DNA of 64,000 bases from Mauremys mutica (taxonomy: Eukaryota; Chordata; Testudines; Geoemydidae): contig NC_059072.1 in assembly GCF_020497125.1 (NCBI RefSeq), positions 53,726,697 through 53,790,696 on the forward strand, given 5' to 3'. Under the pieces are notes generated by a model. It was given only the letters and a program-made list of their open reading frames with translations, searched no databases and had not been told where the DNA came from. Below, in pieces: positions 54,397 to 64,000 of this stretch (the first letter of the stretch is position 1; the number at the start of each line of letters is the position of its first letter). Made by a program: the position numbers and the translations under genes.

Positions 54397-55230
54397 TCAG
54401 GAGGAGGGGCGGCCGGGGACGTGAATACTGTCACTGCACCACAGCACAGTGCTCAAGTACCCAAAAGCTCTCATACCGTACATTTGCCGAAGTCCTTCAC
54501 TTCCAGACTCACAGTAGTCCCAATCCCAGTCCCATCCCCTAACTGTCTACTTAATTAATAAAAATGCTTTGCTGTTAATTACTGTTTCCGTTATGTTTTT
54601 TCAAAGAAGACTGTGTTTGAATGGGGGGCGTGGGGAAGGGGGTGGTTAATTGCATAGGACAGTCACCTTTCCCAGGGTACAGACACGGGGGCAGGATCAG
54701 CAGCGGGTCACACACACGGTGCAGTCAGTAGGCACCCTGGTCGGTATGGGAGGTGGTTTCCAGGATCTGTGTGGGCGGGGGAGATGTGACTTTGCAGCGG
54801 GGGAGGGCGGTTACAGATCTTATACAGCGGTCCTTGTCCTGGACCGCTGAGTCACGCAGCTGAGGAATCTGTATCCGTCCTCCTCCACCACAAGGTCACA
54901 TATCCGCCCGCACACAGAATTCCATAAAGAGGGATGGCAGGCTCCGTTGAAAGAAGCATTCCGGCACTGCGGACCGCTCTACGAGCAGGAGCCTGTCATT
55001 CCTTGAGTTTAGAGGCGGTCTTTACATCACCGCACACCCTACCCAGCACAGTCTGCGTCCCAGTTTCAACCCTTTCACGAAAAGTCATGAATAAAGAAAC
55101 CTTTGTTAAGTAATAATGGGACATGTATTTTATTTTTACACGTGTGCTGGAAGTGGGGGTAACGGGGTGAACGGGGTATGTAACCGAAGAGGAGAGTCAA
55201 CAGTAACTGGGTAAAGAAACAGGGGCAGGT

Positions 55231-55683
55231 TCAGCTTCTCTGTAAAGAAACTGAACAGTCACAGGTCACGCTGCTCGCTGCTCGCTGGTATTTGAAGAGT
55301 TCCTTGTCGCTGTCCCAGGCGCCTGTATAGGGCTTCATGAGCAAGTGCATTAGCGGGCAGGCTGGGTCCCCGAGGATGACTATAGGCATCTGCACATCCA
55401 CAACAGTTATTTCGTGGTCCGGGAAGAAACTACCTTCCTGCAGGCGTCTGAGCAGCCCACAGTTCCTGAAAACACACGCGTCATGAACCTTGCCCGGCCA
55501 CCCGACGTTGATGTTTGTAAAACGTCCCCTATGGTCCCCCAGTGCTTGCAGCACCATTGAAAAGTAGCCCAATTTCTCAGCAGCTGACTGTGGAAGAGGT
55601 GGACGATAAAGTGCGAGGAGGAGAAAACGGCGATGATCGCAGCGGGCTCCATGCTTGCAGTGCTGTGGCGTCCGCGCTGTCAC
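55231..55683 (-). pseudogene. HARBI1-like DDE transposase fragment (copy 2)
   Basis: Longer open frame than copy 1: an unrelated leader (LYRPPLPQSAAEKLGYFSM), then FTNINVGWPGKVHDACVFRN and ILGDPACPLMHLL. First Asp and last Glu motifs are missing. Confidence 0.8.
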
Positions 55684-56699
55684 TGACCAGAAAAGTGCAC
55701 GAACAGATTGCCCGCAGGCACTTTCAAGGAGGGAGGGAGGGAGGTTGTGGTTGACGGTTCAATGACGACACTTACTCAAAACCACCCTCGACACATTTCT
55801 CCCCCCAGCAGGCATTGTGGGCTCTACCCAGCATTCCAATGGGCAGCGGGGACTGCGGGAACTGTGGGATAGCTTCCCACAGTGCACCGCTTCCAAAGTC
55901 GACGCTGGCCCCGTGAATGTGGACTCAGAAATTCGAATTTGTGTATTTAGTATGGATACACAAATTCGACTTCATAAGGTCGAATCCACAAATTCGAACT
56001 AAGTTGATTTGAAATAGTCTTGTAGTGTAGACAAGGCCATAGTCAAAAAAGCAAAGCTGAGAAAATAAATAAACCAAAATGTTATAACTGAGGCTACTAC
56101 CAAAGGAAACAAGAATAGGTGACGTTAACACTGTGAAAGTAGCTATGACTGGTTTTAAGAAAGCATAAGGGATATAGTAAAAGCTAGAAAAATGCAAGAT
56201 AGGGATACATAAATACAAAGAGTAGGCTGATAAATGCCTAACAAACTAAAACTTTAGGGAAAGTTAAAATAAATTGTCATCTACCAAAATATTTGACTGA
56301 AATGAAGGGGTAATATATGGGGTACCACTGGACCTGACCAATGAGATAACAAAAAGCCCAGAAGATAGTGTTAAAAGTAAGCAGCTAACTAGGCCAGGTC
56401 TACAATACAAACGTTGATCAATGCAAATTATATCAGCATAAAGTTGCTGCAATTAGTATATTGCTTGTGTATTGTTTGCAGTGCAGGTACTCAACAGGAT
56501 TGCTTGTATAGATACATAGTGCAGTGCTCGAGGGGTAGGTATCCCAGTGTGAAACCATTCAGCACTCTCTCCTTTGGGAAGTTTTAGCAATGCATGGTGG
56601 GGCAGAAACAAGTTGCACAGGGGTGATTGGGATCAAGGTGGGCAACTGTCTCCATCCCATAATTTTCATGTATTTTTTTTCAAAATCCCTCAAACCCAC

Positions 56700-57050
56700 A
56701 TGGCCATCCTCACTGTCCACCATCTCTTATAAAAGTATGGAGCCTGGACAGCTCTGCACTATTGTCATGAGTTTTGCAAGCACAGGACACACAACCCTCC
56801 AGTATTTGCAGAGCTGCAAGAACTGAATCATTGGGGAACATGATTTCTCTGCCAAGTATAGCATGCAGCTCTTTGTAAAAGCAGAGGTCTGCAGCTTGGT
56901 ACTGGATTGACTGTGGACCTCTCTGGTATGCCTGCCACATGACACTGCTGCTGGTCCCTGTTGTACTCCTTTTCCTGCATCCCCAGTTTGCTCGTAGATG
57001 TCTACAGTTCTGTGGCTGGTCCATAGCTGTGCTTGCACAGACTCTTCTTC
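56700..57050 (-). pseudogene. Harbinger Myb/SANT remnant
   Basis: Minus-strand pieces QAQLWTSHRTVDIYEQ and FYKELHAILG in two frames correspond to the start and end of the SANT-like domain. The second is the motif deleted in the two younger copies. Confidence 0.65.
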
Positions 57051-57449
57051 CTCTTAGGCCCAGAAGATCCAGTATCTTCTATCTACTTCAAGCTGGAGCA
57101 TATTTGGAGTGAGTAGCTGGCATGGTCTGCGAGACAGTTGCACAATGGAGAGCTGTTAAGTATGCTCACCAACCTGGACAATCAGGAAAAGACACTTCAA
57201 AAATTTGCAGGGCTTTAAAGGGACTTGGGCCTTCCAGTCTGCATGACTTCTGGGCAGTGGAGTTCAAAATTATGACCAGAGCGGTCAGTGTTGGGCATTG
57301 TGGGACAGCTGTTGGAGGACTGTTAGGATCGGCATGGAGAAGAATGCAGCGTCTATACTTGCACGACTTCAGTACATCAATCATGGCTCAATGCCGCTCA
57401 GAGAGGTGGTGGTATTATGGCAGCATAATGGGGAGCTTATATTGGTGGG

Positions 57450-57837
57450 TGTAGCAGGGTGCTGGTGCAAAGGCACCTAATTAGCTCCTGCTCAGCCAGC
57501 CCCAATCAGGGGAAATAGATTGGGGCTAGGGACAAGTCTGGTGCCTGGCCTTCAGAACTGTCTGCACCTGCAGGCCTGAGGATTCAAGGGCTATAAAGGC
57601 TGGCTGGCAGCCAGAAGAAGGGGGAACGGCCAGGGGAAGGTCAGTCTCCAGGCTGAGGGCAGACTCTGTGTAGGAGGGGAGATTGTCAGGCATGCAAGCG
57701 TTGTGTATCGTATGTCACTGTTGGTGGGAGAAATGTGTAAATAAAGCCATGGGTGCTGCAGAAGGAGAAGCCTCTCTGTGCTTTATTGGGGCAGCCAGCG
57801 GGCCCCAGGAAGAGGTGCAGGCAGAAGACCAGTTACA
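57450..57837 (+). repeat. Solo LTR, 388 bp
   Basis: TGTAGCAGGG ... AGTTACA, flanks GTGGG and ATGGG (4 of 5). TATA-like GGGCTATAAAGGC near 57590 and GTAAATAAAGCC near 57738. Confidence 0.7.
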
Positions 57838-58066
57838 ATGGGAGACAAATTTAAGTGTAGACATATACACAACTAGGTCGATGCAAAGTGGCTTACTTCA
57901 GCCTAATTTTATAGCATAGATCAGGCCTTAGTAAAAGAGGAGAAAAAAAGCCATCAAAAGCTGTACTGATTACATCTAAGGAAGGGACTCTACCTGATAA
58001 AATAATACTAGGGCATCAGATCGTTAGAACCAAGCCTTATATCCTCCTCCCTTAAGGTATTATAAG

Positions 58067-58167
58067 CAGGGCTTTGGAGTTGTGCTCCAGCTCCCGGCAA
58101 ACACCTGCAGCTCCATTGCTCCAGAGCTGCTCCGTGCTCCAGCGCCGGGCTCCGCTCCAAAGCCCTG
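58067..58167. mobile_element. 101-bp hAT MITE with perfect 8-bp target duplication
   Basis: CAGGGCTTTGGAG ... CTCCAAAGCCCTG, flanked by ATTATAAG at 58059-58066 and 58168-58175 with no mismatch. Confidence 0.9.
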
Positions 58168-58197
58168 ATTATAAGTGTCCCAATATGGACATGTGAC

Positions 58198-58551
58198 ATG
58201 TTTGGTAAAGGGAAAACAAGATGTGGTAAATGTGGGGATGAGCACTCCTGTGAGAATTGTGTAGATGGGGAGGTCAAGTGTAATAATTGCATTGTGAATT
58301 ACAGTCCAGCATATAGAAGATGTATTGTGGCAAAACAACTAAAGCGATACAAAACTGTTAATATATCTTATGCAGAAGCTCTAAGGAGACTCTCAAAACA
58401 TTTGGCGGAGAAGGAAGAGAAAATCATCACAGGAAAAGAGGAACTGAAGATACAGCCTCATTCTATAAAGAATATGATAAATAGTGAAGAAGGAACCAGC
58501 AATGACATATTGGTAGTGGAAAAAGAGGTTTATTGCATTTGTGATAAGTGA
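58198..58551 (+). pseudogene. I/Jockey-type LINE ORF1 fragment (zinc knuckles)
   Basis: 117-residue frame: RCGKCGDEHSCENC, KCNNCIVNYSPAYRRC, then KTVNISYAEALRRL. Cysteine knuckles followed by a SYAEA motif are typical of the C-terminus of ORF1 proteins of I/Jockey-group LINEs. An endonuclease start follows at the right spacing. Confidence 0.6.
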
Positions 58552-58675
58552 GAAATTGCACATTACAAATGGGAAAAATGAAAATTATACCAAGGGCCGT
58601 GGAAAAATACTTGCATGTTAGCAATATGTCAATGGATCATATTCGTGCAATCTTAAATGAGGGTGATGATGAAAT

Positions 58676-58912
58676 ATGACTACTATGGGAATTCTTTGTT
58701 GCAATGCGCACAGTTTGATAGCACATGATCAAGAAGTAAAAGAAAATATACTTGAAATGAGAACTGAACCAGATATCACTTGTATACAAGAAACATGGTT
58801 GGTTGAAAAGATTGCTTTTAAAATTCTAGGGTATATTGCCTTTAGGTAAGACTGAAAACTAGGTAGAGGAGGCATCTGTACTTTCATAAGGGAGAGATTA
58901 AACTACATAAAG
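58676..58912 (+). pseudogene. I/Jockey-type LINE ORF2, endonuclease N-terminus
   Basis: Begins ATG ACT ACT ATG with ILCCNAHSLIAHDQEVKENI, then PDITCIQETWL, the first catalytic blocks of the AP-type endonuclease. In-frame TAA and TGA follow near 58846, then GRGGICTFIRERLNYIK. Cut off by the hAT element at 58913. Confidence 0.65.
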
Positions 58913-60660
58913 CAGGGGTCAGCAACCTTTCAGCAGTGGTGTGCTGAGTCTTCATTTATTCACTCTAATTTAAGGTTTCGTGTGCTGGTAATACATTTTA
59001 ACGTTTTTAGAAGGTCTCTCTCTATAAGTCTATAAACTATTGTTGTATGTAAAGTAAACAAGTTTTTTAAAATGTTTAAGAAGCTTCATTTAAAATTAAA
59101 TTAAAATGCAGATCTTATCAGTTTAGTGCAGTAGTTCTTAACCTGGGGTGTACGCACCCCCTGGGGCAGGGCCGGTGCAAGGATATTTTGTGCCGTAGGC
59201 AAAACTTCCACCTTGCGCCCCCTCCCTCCCCCCCGCACATTGGTTCATTGAGGGGCAAATCCCAACGAGCCTTTAGAGACCCCAGGGGCCAGCCATGCCC
59301 AGGGGCTGCTCCCTAGACCAGGTTCCCCCCTCCCCGCCCCCTGAACTCCCCTGGAGGGTGCACAGCCACCCCCACGAGCGCAGCCTTCCCCACCCAGGTG
59401 GCCTCCGCCCCAAGTCCATTCACTGGCTTTGCCGTGCTTGGGCCGCTGCAGCAGCTCGGCAGTGAGAAGCCACCTTCCGGAGGCAACGGAGAGCCAGAGT
59501 GTCCTGCTTGCGGCAGCAGCAAGCCTCAGCCATGGAGGAGCCAGCATGGTGCAGGGGGGCAGCAGCTCTGCAAAGGCAGCGGCACTGCTAGCGGGGAGCA
59601 GCTGCACCCCTCCTGCACAAGTTGCTGCCCAGCGTCCCCCGAGGGCTCCTGCAGGCTGCAGTGGGGAGGGGAGAGCCCTGCCCTAGCCCTGCCCCCATCC
59701 ACTCCCTCCCACTTCCCACCCCGATTGCCCCGGTCATAACCCCCAACCCACTCGCCCCCACTCCTTGTCCCCTGACTGCCCCCTCCTGGGACCCCTGCCC
59801 CTAACTGCCCCCAGAACCCCACCCCTTACCTAAGCCTCCCTGCTCCTTGTTCCCTGACTGCCCCCTCTTGAGACCCCCCCACCCTAACTGCCCCCCTAGG
59901 ATCCTACCCCCTACCTGTCCCCTGACTGCCTCAATGCTTATCCACACCCCTGTCCCCAGGCAGACCCCCGGGGACTCCCACGCCCCATCCAACCACTCCC
60001 CGCCCCCAGACAGGACCCCCAGAACTCCCGACCCATACAACTCTCTCCCTGCTCCCTGACTGCCCCATGGGACTCCCCTTACCATGCCCATGCCAGTCAG
60101 ATGCTGGCTCCACATAGAGGCAAAACTCCATGTGGAGTGCTGAGGCAGCTGGAGTGGGGGAGCTGTGGGAGGGGCAGTGGTGGCAGCGGCTCACAGTTCG
60201 GGGAGCTGCAGAAAAAGAGCCCGGTGAGGAGGGAGCCGGGGGGGAGAGGGCAGGCCTGCCTGGGCTGTGGCCCAGTGCCCCCCCTGGGGGGGCTCCTGCA
60301 GCGGATGCATGTGAGCAGCAGTCCCCGTGTGCCCCCCCCCAGCTCCCCTCGCCACGCTCGGGCTCTGCGGCTCCCGGGAGTGTGAGCCACCGCCCCTCCT
60401 GCAGCTGGCTCAGGGCCTTGCGCCCCAGCAGCTCACACTCCCGGGAGCCGCAGAACCCGAGCACAGTGAGGGAGGAGCTGGGGGGCGTGCCTGCCACCGG
60501 TCTGGGGTCCCAGCCACCGGCCCCGCTCAGCCTCTGCTGGCCTGGGGTTCCGTTCACTCAGCCGGGCGTGCGCTGAGCGGGGCCAGCGGCTGGGACCCTG
60601 GCTGGAAGCCGCGTTCCAGGCAAAATCGGCTCGCATGCCAAAGGTGGTTGCCGACCCCTG
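58913..60660. mobile_element. hAT-type element, GC-rich interior
   Basis: CAGGGGTCAGCAACC ... GGTTGCCGACCCCTG, flanks ACATAAAG / ACATAGAA (6 of 8). The left 190 bp match the MITE at 19039-19349. The interior is GC-rich with inverted copies of CTGCGGCTCCCGGGAGTGTG near 60368 and 60430, and probable nested MITE ends near 59129 (AGTTCTTAACCTGGGG) and 59167 (CAGGGCCGGTGCAAGG). Long open frames here are compositional. Confidence 0.7.
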
Positions 60661-61408
60661 ACATAGAATCATTACTGCCGTCCTTTGCGTTCAGTGGAAG
60701 AGAACATCCTGGTTCTAGGTGACCTCGTGCCCTTTGGAAGTGCTGTAATGCTGTGAAGAAAACCTCAGAAACAACCTCACTGACCATTTGCTGCACAGCT
60801 CTGCTGACTACCCCACCTGCATGTGTGGATGCTTCCTTTCAGTCATTTCCCTTCCTCAGTCCATGAGGCTGCCCTGGGTTATGCCCTGGGTTATTAAACA
60901 CATGACCCTGAGCATTAGCAACCCCTGTACTTGTGAACCCCCCTTGCCCCTGCTGCAATACTGTCTGCCTTGGGTCCCCTTCCAGCCCTTGGTCTCCATT
61001 AGGACTGCCCTGCGCTGCCGCTGCTGCCTCTGCTTGCACCCTTTTAAGCAGAGGTACAGGCACCTGAGCAGCAACGTGAGCCCGAAAGAATTGCAGCCTG
61101 ATACATCCACTTGCAGCACGGCTGGTACGTGAAACAATTAAATGTCCTTGCCTTCCTCTCCCTTCTCCTCCCCTCCCCTGTTGATGGTTTCAGACGCTGA
61201 CTAGCCTTTCTTGCAAATTCACCTTCCCCGATTGCAGCTTCCAGCCTGCCTGTGGGTGGAAGTACCTGGGGCAGGGGGATGCTAGTTCCCCTTCTTTCCA
61301 CTGTCCCCTTTCTGTGTAATTTGCCTCTGCCTGCCCTTCCCTGTCTCTGGGGCTGGCGGGGGGGTAACAGTCCCCTGTTTTTCCAAGCTCACCCTTCTCC
61401 ATGCCCCT
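60661..61408. other. No gene recognised
   Basis: Moderate-GC, unique-looking. A 114-residue frame at 60788-61132 is unrecognised. No splice or motif evidence. Confidence 0.45.
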
Positions 61409-61416
61409 GGAGCCAT

Positions 61417-61570
61417 CAGGGCTGGCTCTACCATTTTTGTGGCCCCAAGCAAACAAACAAACAAAAAAGCCGCCTGTACTGTGCCGCCCCAAGAATGGAT
61501 GGAATGCCACCTCTTAGCATGTGCTGACCCAGGCACGTGCTTCCTCCGCTGGTGCCTGGAGCCGGCCCTG
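61417..61570. mobile_element. hAT MITE, 154 bp
   Basis: CAGGGCTGGCTCTACC ... GGAGCCGGCCCTG, flanked by GGAGCCAT (61409-61416) and CGAGCCAT (61571-61578), 7 of 8. Same family as 3174-3394 and 20146-20489. Confidence 0.85.
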
Positions 61571-61844
61571 CGAGCCATACTGTTTCACATGCTGGCTTCC
61601 ACATGCTGACTTCCACATGGTCCTACAGCAAGCCATGCACAGGAGCCTCCTTGCCTGGTGCCCAGCCTGTTCTGAGTAAAGAAGCTGACCTTTTTAAGCC
61701 CCTCATTCCTAGGTGGTGAGTCATCCATCACGCTGACTGCTCTTCCAGCAACTTTACATCTTCCCTCCTCCCGCAAGCCAGAAAGCATTGCTTTCTTCTC
61801 CCAGCCAGATAGACAAACTCCTCCCTGCTTGAATGCATGGTGGT

Positions 61845-63238
61845 GATTATCATGAAAGTTGCACTTACAAATGTAGGATTATGTACAAAAATACTGAATT
61901 AAAAAATAAAACAATGTAAAATTTTAAAGCCTGCAAGTCTACTCAGTCCTATTTCTTGTTCAGTCAATTGCTCAGACAAACAAGTTTGTTCACTTTTGCA
62001 GGAGATAATGCAGCCTGCTTCTTGTTTACATCTGAAAGTTTACCTGAAAGTGAGAACAGGTGATGTCGTGGCACTGTTGTAGACGCCATCGCAAGATATT
62101 TATGTACCAGATGTGCTAAAGATTAGTATGTCCCTTCATGCTTCAACCAGCATTCCAGGGGACATGCGTCCATGCTGATGACGGGTTTTGCTCAATAACA
62201 ATCCAAAGCAATGTGGACCGACACATGTTCATTTTCATTATCTGAGTCACATGCCACCAGCCGAAGGTTGATTTTCTTTTTTGGTGGTTCAGGTTCTGTA
62301 GTTTTTGCATCAGAGTATTGCTCTTTTAAGATTTCTGAAAGCATGCTCCACACCTCATCCCTCTCAGATTTTGGAAGGCACTTCAGATTCTTAAATCTTG
62401 GGTCGAGTGCTGTAGCTATCTTTAGAAATCTCACATTGGTACCTTCTTTGCGTTTTGTCAAATCTGCAGTGAAAGTGTTCTTAAAATGAACAATATGTGC
62501 TGGGTCATCATCCGAGACTGCTATAACATGACATATATGGCAGAATGTGGGTAAAACAGAGCTAGAGGACATACAATTCTCCCCCAAGGAGTTCAGTCAC
62601 AAATTTAATTATGCTTTTTTTTAAAGAGTGTCATCAGCATGAAAGCATTTTCTTCTGGAATGGTGGCCAAAGCATGAAAGGGCATACAAATGTTTAGCAT
62701 ATCTGGCACGTAAATACCTTGCAATGCCAGCTACAAAAGTGCCACGCAAATGCCTGTTCTCTCTTTCAGATGACATTGTAAATAAGAAGCCGGCAGCATT
62801 TTCTCCTGAAATGTAAACAAACTTGTTTGTCTTAGCGACTGGCTGAACCAGAAGTAGGACTCAGTGGACTTGTAGGCTCTGAAGTTTTACATTGTTTTGT
62901 TCTTGAGTGCAGTTATGTAACAAAAAGAAAATCTACATTTGTAAATTGCACTTTCACAGCAAAGAGATTGCACTACAGTACTGTACTTGTATAAGGTGAA
63001 TTAAAAAATACTATTTCTTTTGTTTATCACTTTACAGTGCAAAGATTTGTAATAAAAACACTATACACTGATTTCAATTACAACACAGAATACAATATAT
63101 ATGAGTGTAGAAAAACATCCAAAATATTTAATAAATTTCAATTGGTATTCTATTGTTTAACAGTGTGATTAAAACTGCAATTAATCATGATTAATGTTTT
63201 GAGTTAATTGCGTGAGTTGACTGCGATTGACAGCCCTA
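61845..63238. mobile_element. hAT-type foldback derivative, copy B
   Basis: The left arm (about 61850-62170) read on the minus strand aligns with the right arm (about 62635-62990) read on the plus strand. Both encode the hAT dimerisation region and its 3' flank, at perhaps three-quarters identity. Between them lies the minus-strand DPRFK region. Right terminus TTGACAGCCCTA at 63238; left terminus not clear. Confidence 0.75.
62192..62587 (-). pseudogene. hAT transposase fragment (copy B)
   Basis: 131-residue open frame: FCHICHVIAVSDDDPAHIVH, TNVRFLKIATALDPRFKNLK, SERDEVWSMLSEILKEQ, then acidic and Lys-rich text. Matches the region before the dimerisation domain in BED-type hAT transposases. 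N-terminal zinc finger and most of the catalytic domain are absent. Confidence 0.75.
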
Positions 63239-63504
63239 ATCGGAATGCTATTTCAATACATGTGCATAGGGTATTTGTATGCTACTTTGTAATAAGTCTA
63301 ATGTTAAAAGCCTTATGCATATGCATGAAAGGGTCAGTGTGTACCAATATCACAACACTGTATTTGTTATACAGTCTGTGTAGTACCCTGTGCCATTTAA
63401 ATGTATACTCTCAATGTAATTGGTCCTTACTACATATATATGTTAGTTTGTGCACTACTTTTTTGAGTTGAAGGAGCACAATGTTAAAATGTTAGTTAAT
63501 GCAC

Positions 63505-63507
<3 letters not shown>
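63239..63507. other. No recognised feature
   Basis: AT-rich sequence without a supported feature. Confidence 0.5.

Positions 63508-63544
<37 letters not shown>
63508..63544. repeat. (AT)n microsatellite
   Basis: About 18 AT dinucleotides without interruption. Confidence 0.95.
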
Positions 63545-63546
<2 letters not shown>

Positions 63547-63639
63547 TGTAATGCTTTCTTTCTTGCTTTATTGACTATAATTTAGTCACCTAAATTTTCT
63601 CTCAATAAATAAGACTTTGTTCTCCCATCGATTTACTGT

Positions 63640-63718
63640 GTTTTCACCAGACCCACTAAATTGATGCCACTGCATCAATAGGAGTGGCGCCAATTTAGCA
63701 GGCCAGTGTAGACAAGCC
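63640..63718. repeat. Harbinger-type MITE end fragment
   Basis: CACTGCATCAATAGGAGTGG and the terminal AGTGTAGACAAGCCC match MITE ends such as 28489-28502. Confidence 0.5.
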
Positions 63719-63819
63719 CTGGGTGAAATAGTCATTACAAATTTATTCAACAAATATATCCTTTGTTTGTTTGTTTGAGAATTATTGGTGAAAAGACTTT
63801 GATTTTCCTTTCTCTTTAG

Positions 63820-64000
63820 TTTTAAATGCTAAAATAGATCCAGATTTCTACAACAAATCTATGGGCTACCAAGAAAAAGAGGACCATTACCACCAACCAC
63901 CATCACCTCCTTGGTATTTGTTGAGAAAGAGAATCCCTTTGAAGTACAGCAGTTTAGCCCTCATCATGCCTTCCCTCCATCCCACTTTTCAGCATTTGAT
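63820..64000 (+). other. Possible exon running off the window end
   Basis: A pyrimidine-rich tract ending TTTCTCTTTAG precedes a frame open for 60 codons to the window end (LNAKIDPDFYNKSMGYQEKE, then HYHQPPSPPWYLLRKR). No family recognised. A second frame is also open from 63833, so coding status is uncertain. Confidence 0.25.

Larger units (their letters stand above)
51172..56038. mobile_element. PIF/Harbinger transposon, copy 2 (4.87 kb, defective)
   Basis: Ends GGCCTGGTCTACACTA and, inverted, TAGTGTAGACAAGGCC. Flanked by ATA at 51169-51171 and 56039-56041. Same gene layout as copy 1, 15 kb away in the same orientation, differing by scattered substitutions and small indels, so both derive from one defective parent. 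Confidence 0.88.
56392..57927. mobile_element. Third Harbinger-type element, older, with nested LTR
   Basis: Ends GGCCAGGTCTACA and CATAGATCAGGCC, with CTA / TTA flanks (2 of 3). Contains a minus-strand SANT remnant and a solo LTR at 57450-57837. Confidence 0.65.

Noticed and set aside
31734..56038. Segmental duplication explaining the two 4.8-kb repeats
   Set aside because: Similarity stops exactly at the terminal inverted repeats and each copy has its own 3-bp target duplication (TTA, ATA), so transposition is the better explanation.
59245..60796. Several overlapping ORFs of 100-208 codons on both strands
   Set aside because: GC-rich interior of a hAT element with few stop codons by composition. 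No domain, no codon pattern, and all frames are open.

Overview
The window looks like nuclear DNA of a non-mammalian amniote, most likely a turtle (inference). The signs are abundant CR1 LINEs in several states of decay, tRNA-headed SINEs with a CR1-like tail, many hAT and PIF/Harbinger elements with MITEs, Penelope-like retroelements, old MIR-like SINEs and one host gene with vertebrate exon-intron structure. There are no L1 or Alu-type sequences and no bacterial gene organisation. Most long open frames are transposon remnants, shadows or GC-rich noise.

The only clear host gene is on the minus strand: a two-exon GPCR of the vasotocin/vasopressin/oxytocin receptor family, closest by eye to the V2 class. 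Exon 1 is 24986-25901, exon 2 is 19861-20060, and the predicted protein is 371 aa. Its 4.9-kb intron is about three-quarters transposon. It holds a hairpin hAT MITE 85 nt from the 3' splice site, an (AC)n tract, and a 3.3-kb hAT-type element (perfect 8-bp target duplication) that itself contains a Penelope insertion and another palindromic element.

Layout: 1-7 kb, hAT foldback element cut by the window edge, MITEs, CR1 and SINE pieces. 7.25-11.87 kb, a complete Ty3/Gypsy (Mag-like) retrotransposon with two identical 190-bp LTRs, tRNA-Ser primer site, one gag-pol frame, polypurine tract and 5-bp target duplication. 12.5-13.3 kb, two inverted Penelope insertions. 13.6-14.9 kb, LTR-like repeat. 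15.3-17.6 kb, a decayed CR1 interrupted by a hAT MITE. 19-26 kb, receptor gene. 27-30 kb, two solo LTRs inside two related MITEs. 31.7-36.6 kb and 51.2-56.0 kb, two copies of one defective PIF/Harbinger transposon. 37-39 kb, an unidentified unit with TATA box, short ORF, splice donor and poly(A) signals, then a solo LTR. 40.4-41.7 kb, a decayed Ty3/Gypsy sushi-like gag-pol. 44-47 kb, solo LTR, fourth Penelope insertion and SINEs. 56.4-63.2 kb, further Harbinger, LTR, MITE, I-like LINE and hAT material.

Most unusual signal: all four Penelope-derived insertions have the same architecture. Two 5'-truncated copies lie head to head with their 3' ends outward, the pair is flanked by an 8-11 bp target duplication, and one arm carries about 34 nt more 3' tail than the other. 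The tails also carry a hammerhead-ribozyme-like core whose stem II covaries between subfamilies. Together these suggest bilateral target-primed insertion by an element with catalytic-RNA ends.
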